A program made the translations under genes and the position numbers. Below, piece after piece: positions 1 to 7,583 of a DNA stretch of 36,390 nucleotides (the first letter of the stretch is position 1; every line of letters starts with the position of its first letter). Below the pieces are notes generated by a model. The model did no database searches, was not told the origin of the DNA, and saw only the letters and a list, made by a program, of their open reading frames with translations. The stretch comes from Alphaproteobacteria bacterium (lineage in GTDB: Bacteria; Pseudomonadota; Alphaproteobacteria; Rhodobacterales; Rhodobacteraceae): the NCBI GenBank assembly GCA_003697125.1, contig RFGB01000285.1, forward strand, positions 1 to 36,390. The letters run 5' to 3'.

Positions 1-13
1 CGGTCCGGCCCCG

Positions 14-834
14 TCAGCGGGCGCCCGCCGCGGCCGCGCGCCGGCCGCCGGGATCGGCGCCGGTGATCACCGCGCCCTGCACCAGGGCCTGCACCAGATC
101 GCGCGCCGCGCGCGCCCAGCGCGCCTTTTCCATCGCCGCGGCGATGCGTTCGCGCGCGATGTGATAGGGCAGTTGCGCCCCCCTGCCATGGCATCGAGCC
201 GGATGACATGCCAGCCATGGCGCGTGGCCACCGGCCGGGGCGTGATCTGCCCGGGCTCAAGGTCGCGCAGGGCGGCCTCGAATTCCGGAACGGTATCGCC
301 GGGCCGGATCTGGCCCAGCGCGCCGCCCGCCGCGCGCGAGGGGCAGTCGGACTGCTCGGCGGCCAGCCGCGCGAAGCCGTCCGGATCGGCCAGAAGGGCC
401 GCGCACAGCGCCTCGGCGCGCCGCCGGGCCGCGTCGGCAGCCGCGGGATCGCCGGGATCGCAGGCGATGAGGATGTGCGACACCTCCCACAGCGGCGGGG
501 CGCGAAAGCGCGCGGGGTCGCGCGCCCATTCGGCGCGGATCTCGGCCTCGGTCGGCGGCGCGACGGTGATCGCCGCATCCAGAAGGGCGCGGATCAGCGC
601 CTCCTCCGCGGTCTCGAAACGGCCGGGGCCCACCGGGGCGGGCTCGGCGACCAGCCCGCGCCGCCGCGCCTCCTGCAGCAGCAGGGTGCGGATCGCCAGC
701 GCATCGGCCGCGCGGCGCCATGCCAGCCCCGGCTTGCCGGGCGGGGCGGGGTGGTTCTGCGCCTCGGCCGCGATCGCGGCGCGGGGCACGACCTCACCAT
801 TCACGACCAGATCGGAAAACAGCGGCGCGCCCAT
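14..834 (-). pseudogene. Parvulin-type peptidyl-prolyl isomerase of the nar cluster, frameshifted near the 3' end
   Basis: The protein starts with ATG at 834, four bases after the narI stop, with a GGGAGGG ribosome site inside the end of narI. Residues 1-100 are helical and resemble the N-terminal part of NifM/SurA-like proteins. Residues about 115-215 form a PpiC rotamase domain (EVSHILIA, GGALGQIRPGD, HGWHVIRLD). No signal peptide is visible, so a cytoplasmic role is likely, perhaps helping NarGHI to fold; that role is inferred from gene position only. As written, the frame changes after HGWHVIRLDAMAGG and stops at 67. Adding one C to the six-C run at 178-183 restores a continuous frame (AQLPYHIARERI onward) that runs to a TGA at 14-16. 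The lesion is therefore a one-base deletion or a homopolymer base-call error. Confidence 0.8.
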
Positions 835-838
835 GGGT

Positions 839-1558
839 TCAGCCCTCCCTGCCCGCGCCGCGCAGCGCCGTGGCCGGCCTGCGGGTTCGCATGATCTGGT
901 AGCCCGCCCGCATCAGATAGCGCACCGGCGCGGCGAAGCCGGACAGGATGTGGACCAGCCGCGTGAAGGGAAAGACGAGGAAGATCGTCAGCCCCAGGAA
1001 CAGGTGCAGCTTGAACACCAGCGCCGCATCCTCGATGTAGCTGGCGGCATGGCTGTCGAAGGTGAAGATCCCCTGCGCCCAGGCCATGAAGCGCACCATC
1101 TCGCCGCCGTCCAGATGCCGGATCGAGACGAAGATCGTGCCGATCCCCAGCACCAGCTGCGCCATCAGCAGCCACATGATGGCAATGTCCCAGAAGCTGG
1201 AGGTGGCGCGGATGCGCGGGTCGGTCATCCGCCGGTGCAGGAGCATCGCCCCCCCCGCCAGCGCCATCACCCCGGCCACGCCGCCCAGCACGATCGCCAG
1301 CACCTGCTTGGCGCCATGGCTGATGCCCAGCGCGTCGAACACCCAGATCGGGGTCAGGAGCCCGATGAGATGGCCGAAGAAGATCACCAGCACGCCGACA
1401 TGGAACAGCACCGAGCCGACGACCAGCTGGCGCCTGCGCAGCAGCTGGCTCGACGAGCTCTTCCAGGTGAACGGGTCGCGGTCATAGCGCGCGATGGAAC
1501 CCACGATCATCACCGCGAGGGCGATGTAGGGATAGATGCCGAACAGGAACTCGTGCAT
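839..1558 (-). CDS. narI: Respiratory nitrate reductase gamma subunit (cytochrome b)
   Basis: This 239-residue, five-helix membrane protein takes electrons from quinol at the periplasmic side and passes them through two b hemes to NarH. The four expected heme-ligand histidines are visible at residues 53 (FHVGV), 63 (GHLIG), 185 (FKLHLF) and 203 (RLVHIL), with spacing like that of E. coli NarI (56, 66, 187, 205). The length is normal for the family. It is the last structural subunit of a narGHJI order; its ATG lies 15 bases after the narJ stop, so the genes are surely co-transcribed. No damage is seen in this gene. Confidence 0.97.
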   Translation of the reverse strand: MHEFLFGIYPYIALAVMIVGSIARYDRDPFTWKSSSSQLLRRRQLVVGSVLFHVGVLVIFFGHLIGLLTPIWVFDALGISHGAKQVLAIVLGGVAGVMALAGGAMLLHRRMTDPRIRATSSFWDIAIMWLLMAQLVLGIGTIFVSIRHLDGGEMVRFMAWAQGIFTFDSHAASYIEDAALVFKLHLFLGLTIFLVFPFTRLVHILSGFAAPVRYLMRAGYQIMRTRRPATALRGAGREG

Positions 1559-1573
1559 GGCTCGGGCCTTTCG

Positions 1574-2284
1574 TCATTGCGCGGAGGGTGGCGCGGGCGG
1601 ATCGATCCGCGCGAGCAGCTCGCGCGTGACCGGGCAGCCGGCATTGGGATCGGGGCCGAAGCGGACCTCGCTTTCCTGCCAGGCCGCATCCAGCGCGGCG
1701 AGGTCGTCGGGGTCGGTCTCGGGTTCGGCCAGCAGGTCCGCCAGCGCGGCCGCATCCGGGGTCGCACCGGCCAGCCGGACCAGCGCGGCGAAGACCGCCG
1801 CATAGGGGCTTTCCCGCCGCGCCAGCCGCTCGGCCAGCGCCTGCAGGATATGCGCGGCATCGGCCAGGATCTCGCGCGCGGTCGCGGCGGGCTGGGTGGC
1901 GAGGAACTCCAGCAGCACCGGCAGGTGGTCGGGCAGTTCGGTCGTGACCGGCTCGAACCCGCCCGCGCGATAGGTTTCCAGCAGGTCCACCATCGCGCCG
2001 CCGCGGTCGCGGCTTTCGCCATGCACATGCTCGAACAGGTTCAGCGACAGCGATCGCGACCGGTCGAACAGCGCGACGTATTCCTCCTGCAGCGCATAGA
2101 GATCGGCCCCGGCAAGCCTGTCCGTCAGCGCCCGCAGCGCCCGCCGCTGGGCCGCGGTCAGCCGCGGCTCGGCGGCCAGCACGCCGCCGATCTCGGGCAT
2201 CGCCGCCTGCAGCTCGGCCGTGGGATAGCCGAGCAGCACCGAGAACGCCTTGAGCGTCCTGTCCTGAAGGGTCGGGGCGTTCAT
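1574..2284 (-). CDS. narJ: Nitrate reductase molybdenum cofactor assembly chaperone
   Basis: This 236-residue soluble, mostly helical protein belongs to the NarJ/TorD-type chaperone family. Members bind apo-NarG and hold the NarGH complex until the Mo-bisMGD cofactor is inserted and the complex docks on NarI. The N-terminal segment (LKAFSVLLGYPTAEL) and the conserved LFEHVHGESRDRG segment around residue 82 are typical. The acidic, Pro/Ala-rich C-terminus is less conserved. The start overlaps the narH stop by four bases (ATGA, 2281-2284), which indicates translational coupling. The gene appears intact. Confidence 0.95.
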   Translation of the reverse strand: MNAPTLQDRTLKAFSVLLGYPTAELQAAMPEIGGVLAAEPRLTAAQRRALRALTDRLAGADLYALQEEYVALFDRSRSLSLNLFEHVHGESRDRGGAMVDLLETYRAGGFEPVTTELPDHLPVLLEFLATQPAATAREILADAAHILQALAERLARRESPYAAVFAALVRLAGATPDAAALADLLAEPETDPDDLAALDAAWQESEVRFGPDPNAGCPVTRELLARIDPPAPPSAQ

Positions 2285-3807
2285 CGCGTCACCTCCTCGG
2301 GCATTCTCAGCGGCCGTTTCGCGCCGCCGAACAGCGAGGCCCGCGTGCTGCCGGTCGAACAGCCATTGGTGTCGGTGAAGCTGCAGCCGCCGCGCAGGTC
2401 ATAGGCATCCTCGACCTGTTCGCGATGGGTGGTGGGGATCACGAAGCGGTCCTCGTAATCGGCCAGCGCCATGATCCGGTACATCTCCTCGATCACCTGT
2501 CCCGACAGCCCGACCCGGGCGGCCAGCGCCTCGTCGCGCACCCCGTCGATGGTCAGCGCCCGCATATAGGCGCGCATCGCCAGCATCCGCTCCAGCGCCT
2601 GCGCGATCGGCGCCTCGTCGCCCGCGGTCAGCATGTTGGCCAGATAGCGCAGCGGGATGCGCAAGGAGCGCACGTCCGGCATGGCGCCGTCGCTGCCGAT
2701 CGCGCCGGCCTCGGCCGCGTTCTGGATCGGCGACAGGGGCGGCACATACCACACCATCGGCAGGGTGCGGTATTCGGGGTGCAGGGGGAAGGCGACCTTC
2801 CATTCCATTGCCATCTTCCAGATCGGGCTGTCCTGCGCCGCGCGGATCCAGTCCTCGGGGATGCCCTCGGCGCGCGCGGCGGCGATCACGGCCGGATCGC
2901 GCGGATCGAGGAACACGCCAAGCTGGGCGTCGTAGAGGTCGCGTTCGTTCTCGACCGCGGCGGCGCGGGCGATGGCATCGGCGTCATAGAGCATCACGCC
3001 GATGTAGCGGATGCGCCCGACGCAGGTTTCCGAGCAGACGGTGGGATTGCCCGACTCGATGCGCGGATAGCACAGGGTGCATTTCTCGGACTTGCCGGTG
3101 GACCAGTTGTAATAGACCTTCTTGTAGGGGCAGCCCGAGACGCACATCCGCCAGCCGCGGCATTTCTCCTGATCGATCAGGACGATGCCGTCCTCCTCGC
3201 GCTTGTAGATCGCGCCCGAGGGGCAGGAGGCGGCGCAGGCCGGATTCAGGCAGTGCTCGCACAGCCGCGGCAGATACATCATGAAGGTGTTTTCGTATTC
3301 GCCGTAGATCTGCTTCTGGATGCCCGCGAAGTTGTAGTCCTGGCCGCGCTTCTCGAACTCGCCGCCCAGGATCTCCTCCCAGTTCGGGCCCTTGGCGATC
3401 TTCTCGATCCGCTCGCCGCTGATCTTCGAACGCGGCCGCGCGGTGGGGAAATGCTCCATCTCGGGGGCGGATTTCAGATGGTCGTAGTCGAAATCGAACG
3501 GCTCGTAATAGTCGTCGATCTCGGGCAGATGCGGGTTGGCGAAAATGTTCGCCAGGATCCGCCATTTCGCCCCCTGCCGCGGCTGAAGCCTGCCCGAGCG
3601 GGTGCGCACCCAGCCGCCCTTCCAGCGGTCCTGGTTCTCCCAGTCGGTGGGATAGCCCAGCCCGGGCTTGGTCTCGACATTGTTGAACCAGGCGTATTCG
3701 ACCCCGTCGCGGCTGGTCCAGACATTCTTGCAGGTGACCGAGCAGGTGTGGCACCCGATGCACTTGTCCAGGTTCAGCACCATGCCGATTTGCGCGCGCA
3801 CCTTCAT
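2281..3807 (-). CDS. narH: Respiratory nitrate reductase beta subunit (iron-sulfur protein)
   Basis: This 508-residue electron-transfer subunit carries three [4Fe-4S] clusters and one [3Fe-4S] cluster between the NarI hemes and the NarG active site. The first ferredoxin motif is at residues 16-26 (CIGCHTCSVTC). The others follow between about 183 and 265: CEHCLNPACAASC, CRGWRMCVSGC (the Trp replaces a Cys, as expected for the [3Fe-4S] cluster), CTLC and CSETC. The length matches the family (about 510). The start overlaps the narG stop (ATGA at 3804-3807). No missing ligands were noticed. Confidence 0.97.
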   Translation of the reverse strand: MKVRAQIGMVLNLDKCIGCHTCSVTCKNVWTSRDGVEYAWFNNVETKPGLGYPTDWENQDRWKGGWVRTRSGRLQPRQGAKWRILANIFANPHLPEIDDYYEPFDFDYDHLKSAPEMEHFPTARPRSKISGERIEKIAKGPNWEEILGGEFEKRGQDYNFAGIQKQIYGEYENTFMMYLPRLCEHCLNPACAASCPSGAIYKREEDGIVLIDQEKCRGWRMCVSGCPYKKVYYNWSTGKSEKCTLCYPRIESGNPTVCSETCVGRIRYIGVMLYDADAIARAAAVENERDLYDAQLGVFLDPRDPAVIAAARAEGIPEDWIRAAQDSPIWKMAMEWKVAFPLHPEYRTLPMVWYVPPLSPIQNAAEAGAIGSDGAMPDVRSLRIPLRYLANMLTAGDEAPIAQALERMLAMRAYMRALTIDGVRDEALAARVGLSGQVIEEMYRIMALADYEDRFVIPTTHREQVEDAYDLRGGCSFTDTNGCSTGSTRASLFGGAKRPLRMPEEVTR

Positions 3808-6800
3808 TGAGCTGCCTCCTTGGTGGTGGCGGGCCGGTCGAGCCAGTCGACCTTGCGCATCCTGCGCACGATCACGAACTCGTCGCGGTTGGCGCCGACC
3901 GTGCCGTAATAGTTGAAGCCCCAGGACTGCTGGGCGTAGCCGCCAATCATGTGGGTGGGTTTCGGCACCGTGCGGGTCACCGAGTTGTGGATGCCGCCGC
4001 GCCTGCCGGTGATCTCGGATCCCGGCGTGTTCACGATCTTCTCCTGGGCGTGATACATGAAGGTGGTGCCGTCCTTGATCCGCTGCGACACCACCGCGCG
4101 GGCGGTCAGCGCGCCATTGGCGTTGAACAGCTCGACCCAGTCGTTGTCCCGGATGCCGGCCTTTTTCGCGTCATTCTCGGAGATCCAGATCACCGGCCCG
4201 CCGCGGTTCAGCGTAAGCATCAGGAGGTTGTCGGTATAGGTCGAATGGATGCCCCATTTCTGGTGCGGGGTGATGAAGTTCAGCACCAGCCCGTCGCCCT
4301 GCTCGATCAGCTTGCCGGTGACGGTCTTCAGGTCGACCGGCGGGCGCCAGGTGACGAAGCCTTCCCCGAAGGCGCGCATCCACAGGTGATCCTGATAGGT
4401 CTGCTGGCGCCCGGTCAGCGTGCGCCAGGGGATCAGCTCGTGCACATTGGTCCAGCCGGCATTGTAGCAGACCTTCTCGCTCTCGATCCCCGACCAGGTG
4501 GGCGAGGTGATGATCTTGCGCGGCTGGGCGGCGATGTCGGCAAAGCGGATCTTCTCGTCCTCCTTGGGCCGGGCCAGATGGGTGTGGTCGCGCCCGGTCA
4601 CCTCGGACAGCGCCGCCCAGGCCTTGACCGCCACCTCGCCATTGGTCTCGGGGGCGAGCATCATGATGGCCTCGCACGCGTCGATGTCGGTGACGATCCT
4701 CGCCGCGCCCCTGGCCGCGCCGTCCGCGTGCGCGCCGTTCAGCGCGCGCAGCGCCTCGACCTCGTGCCCGGTGTTCCAGGCGATGCCCTTGCCGCCGTTG
4801 CCGAGCTTCTCCATCAGCGGGCCCAGCGCCATGAAGCGGTCGGCGATGGCGGTATAGTCGCGCTCGACCGCGACGAAGTTGGGCGCGGTCCTGCCGGGGA
4901 TCAGGTCGCATTCGCCACGCTTCCAGTCGCGCACCTCGGTCTGGGCGATCTCGCCCGGCGTGTCGTGCAGGATCGGCACGGCCACCACGTCGGTCTCGCG
5001 GCCCAGGACCTCGGGCGCGACCTTCTGGAACTGCACCGCGATCGACTTGAAGATCCCCCAGTCCGAGCGGCTTTCATAGGCCGGGTCCACCGCCGCCTGC
5101 AGCGGGTGGATGAAGGGGTGCATGTCGGAGGTGTTGAGGTCGTTCTTCTCGTACCACGAGGCGGTCGGCAGGACGACATCGGCATAGACCGCGGTGGTGG
5201 ACATGCGGAAGTCGATGCAGACCAGGAGGTCCAGCTTGCCCCGCGGCGCCTCGTCATGCCAGCGCGCCTCCCTGGGGCGGCGGCCGGTTTCCTCGCCCAG
5301 CACGCCATTGTCGGTGCCCAAGAGGTGGCGCAGGAAATATTCGTGGCCCTTGCCGCTGGAGCCCAAGAGGTTCGAGCGCCACACGAACAGGTTGCGCGGC
5401 CAGTTCTCGGGGGCGTCGGGGTCCTCGCAGGACATCTCCAGCTCGCCCGATTTCAGCTTCTCGGCGACGTAGGCGGCCACTTCCTTGCCCGCCGCCTTGG
5501 CGGCCTTGGCGACCTCCAGCGGGTTGGTGCGAAGCTGCGGGGCCGACGGCAGCCAGCCCATCCGCTCGGCGCGGATGTTGTAGTCGATCAGGCTCAGCTC
5601 CTCCCAGTCGCCTTCGGGCGCGGTGGGCGAGAGGATCTCGCCGGCCGTCACCGTCTCGTAGCGCCACTGGCCGGTGTGGGCATACCAGGCGCTGGTGGAG
5701 TTCATCTGCCGCGGCGGCCGGCCCCAGTCCAGCGCGAAGGCGATCGGCGCCCAGCCGGTCTGGGGGCGCAGCTTCTCCTGGCCCACGTAATGCGCCCAGC
5801 CGCCGCCCGACTGGCCGACGCAGCCGCACATGATCAGCATGTTGATCACACCGCGATAGTTCATGTCCATGTGGTACCAGTGGTTCATCGCCGCGCCGAT
5901 GATGACCATCGACTTGCCCTGGGTCTTTTCGGCGTTGCGGGCGAATTCGCGCGCCACATGGATGATCTTGTCGCGCGACACGCCGGTGATCTTCTCGGCC
6001 CAGGCGGGGGTGCCGGGGATGTCTTCGGCGTAATCCCTGGCGACCCAATCGCCGCCAAGGCCCCGGTCCAGCCCGTAATTGGCGCACAGAAGGTCGAAGA
6101 CGGTGGCCACCGCGACCTCGCCTTCGGTGGTCTTGACGCGCCTGACGGGAACGTTGCGGGTCAGCACGTTCGGCCGCCGGTCGCCGCTGTCGAACGCCGC
6201 GGTCGCATCGGCGCCGAAATAGGGGAAGTCGACACCGGCGATGTCGTCATGATCCTCGTCGAGGATCAGCGTCAGCTTCAGCCGCACGTCGCGCCCGCCG
6301 GCCTTCTCCTCGAGGTTCCAGCGGCCCTTCTCGCCCCAGCGGTGGCCGATCGTGCCGTTGGGCGCGACCAGTTCGCCCGAATTCTCGTCGATCGCGACCG
6401 TCTTCCATTCGGGGTTGTTGGTCTCGCCCAGGGCGCCCTCGATCTCGGCGGCGCGCAGGAATCGGCCCGGCACCAGCCGGCCGTCGCGTTCTTCCAGCTT
6501 CACCAGCATCGGGAAGTCGGAATAGCGCCGGCAGTAGTCCTCGAAATACTCCACCTGCCGGTCCAGGTGGAATTCGCGCAGGATCACATGGCCGAAGGCG
6601 ATGGCGAGCGCCGCATCCGTGCCCTGCTTCACGTTCAGCCAGACATCGCCGAACTTGGCGGCCTCGGAATAGTCGGGGCAGATCACCGCCGACTTCGCCC
6701 CGCGATAGCGCGCCTCGGTGTAGAAATGGGCATCCGGTGTGCGGGTCTGCGGCACGTTCGAGCCCCACAGCAGCAGGTAGCCCGCATTGTACCAGTCGGC

Positions 6801-7529
6801 GGACTCGGGCACGTCGGTCTGCTCGCCCCAGGTCATGGGCGACGATGGCGGCAGGTCGCAATACCAGTCGTAGAACGACATGCACACGCCGCCCAGCAGC
6901 GACAGATAGCGCGATCCGGCGGCATAGGAGACCATCGACATCGCCGGGATCGGCGAGAAGCCGAAGATGCGGTCCGGGCCATAGGTGCGGATCGTCCAGG
7001 CATTGGCCGCGGCGATCATCTCGGTCGCCTCGTCCCAGCTTGCGCGCACGAAGCCGCCCTTGCCGCGGGCCTTGACATATTCGGCGCGCAGGATCGGGTC
7101 GCGCTGGATGGCTTCCCACGCCTCGACGGGCTGCCTGGTTTCGCGCATCCGCCGCCACAGGCGCATCAGCCGGCCGCGCACCAGCGGCGTCTTCACCCGG
7201 TTGGCGGAATACAGATACCAGCTGTAGCTGGCGCCGCGCGCACAGCCGCGCGGTTCATGGTTGGGCAGGCCGGGCCGGGTGCGGGGATAGTCGGTGTACT
7301 GGGTTTCCCAGGTCACGATCCCCGACTTGACATAGATCTTCCAGCTGCACGATCCGGTGCAGTTGACCCCGTGGGTCGAGCGGACGATCTTGTCGTGGCG
7401 CCAGCGGTTGCGGTAGGTCTCCTCCCAGTCGCGGGGCTCTCGGGTCACCTCGCCCAGGCCATCGGCATAGGTCTCCATCCTCCTGGGCTGCAGGAAGTTC
7501 AGTCGGTCGAGCAGCTGGCTCATCGTCAT
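3804..7529 (-). CDS. narG: Respiratory nitrate reductase alpha subunit (molybdopterin catalytic subunit)
   Basis: This 1241-residue subunit reduces nitrate to nitrite at a Mo-bisMGD centre on the cytoplasmic side of the membrane. The FS0 [4Fe-4S] ligands are visible as His53, Cys57, Cys61 and Cys96, the His/Cys3 pattern typical of NarG rather than NapA. The Mo ligand is Asp225 in YCDLPPSSP. The length is normal (E. coli 1247), and the C-terminal part carries the conserved molydopterin-dinucleotide-binding domain. An alternative ATG lies two codons in; the first has the better-spaced ribosome site (GAGAGGAC). The N-terminus keeps an RRMETY segment, a remnant of a Tat-like leader, as is common in NarG. 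The reading frame is intact despite lesions in neighbouring narK. Confidence 0.98.
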   Translation of the reverse strand: MTMSQLLDRLNFLQPRRMETYADGLGEVTREPRDWEETYRNRWRHDKIVRSTHGVNCTGSCSWKIYVKSGIVTWETQYTDYPRTRPGLPNHEPRGCARGASYSWYLYSANRVKTPLVRGRLMRLWRRMRETRQPVEAWEAIQRDPILRAEYVKARGKGGFVRASWDEATEMIAAANAWTIRTYGPDRIFGFSPIPAMSMVSYAAGSRYLSLLGGVCMSFYDWYCDLPPSSPMTWGEQTDVPESADWYNAGYLLLWGSNVPQTRTPDAHFYTEARYRGAKSAVICPDYSEAAKFGDVWLNVKQGTDAALAIAFGHVILREFHLDRQVEYFEDYCRRYSDFPMLVKLEERDGRLVPGRFLRAAEIEGALGETNNPEWKTVAIDENSGELVAPNGTIGHRWGEKGRWNLEEKAGGRDVRLKLTLILDEDHDDIAGVDFPYFGADATAAFDSGDRRPNVLTRNVPVRRVKTTEGEVAVATVFDLLCANYGLDRGLGGDWVARDYAEDIPGTPAWAEKITGVSRDKIIHVAREFARNAEKTQGKSMVIIGAAMNHWYHMDMNYRGVINMLIMCGCVGQSGGGWAHYVGQEKLRPQTGWAPIAFALDWGRPPRQMNSTSAWYAHTGQWRYETVTAGEILSPTAPEGDWEELSLIDYNIRAERMGWLPSAPQLRTNPLEVAKAAKAAGKEVAAYVAEKLKSGELEMSCEDPDAPENWPRNLFVWRSNLLGSSGKGHEYFLRHLLGTDNGVLGEETGRRPREARWHDEAPRGKLDLLVCIDFRMSTTAVYADVVLPTASWYEKNDLNTSDMHPFIHPLQAAVDPAYESRSDWGIFKSIAVQFQKVAPEVLGRETDVVAVPILHDTPGEIAQTEVRDWKRGECDLIPGRTAPNFVAVERDYTAIADRFMALGPLMEKLGNGGKGIAWNTGHEVEALRALNGAHADGAARGAARIVTDIDACEAIMMLAPETNGEVAVKAWAALSEVTGRDHTHLARPKEDEKIRFADIAAQPRKIITSPTWSGIESEKVCYNAGWTNVHELIPWRTLTGRQQTYQDHLWMRAFGEGFVTWRPPVDLKTVTGKLIEQGDGLVLNFITPHQKWGIHSTYTDNLLMLTLNRGGPVIWISENDAKKAGIRDNDWVELFNANGALTARAVVSQRIKDGTTFMYHAQEKIVNTPGSEITGRRGGIHNSVTRTVPKPTHMIGGYAQQSWGFNYYGTVGANRDEFVIVRRMRKVDWLDRPATTKEAAQ

Positions 7530-7547
7530 GTCCTCTCGGGGTTGGAT

Positions 7548-7570
7548 CCCGGGCGGGCGGGCCGCCCGGG
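7548..7570. repeat. Perfect GC-only inverted repeat between narK and narG
   Basis: The arms CCCGGGCGG (7548-7556) and CCGCCCGGG (7562-7570) form a nine-base-pair stem with a five-base loop in the 54-base gap between narK and narG. No run of T follows on the minus strand, so it is not a canonical intrinsic terminator. It could mark an mRNA processing or stabilising point that lets narGHJI accumulate differently from narK. The structure is seen; the function is inferred. Confidence 0.6.
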
Positions 7571-7583
7571 GCCTTGGCCATCC

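Noticed and set aside
161-2404. A 747-codon plus-strand open frame opposite the isomerase, narI and narJ genes
   Set aside because: It is antisense to three recognised genes and its protein is Arg/Gln/His-rich without any domain.
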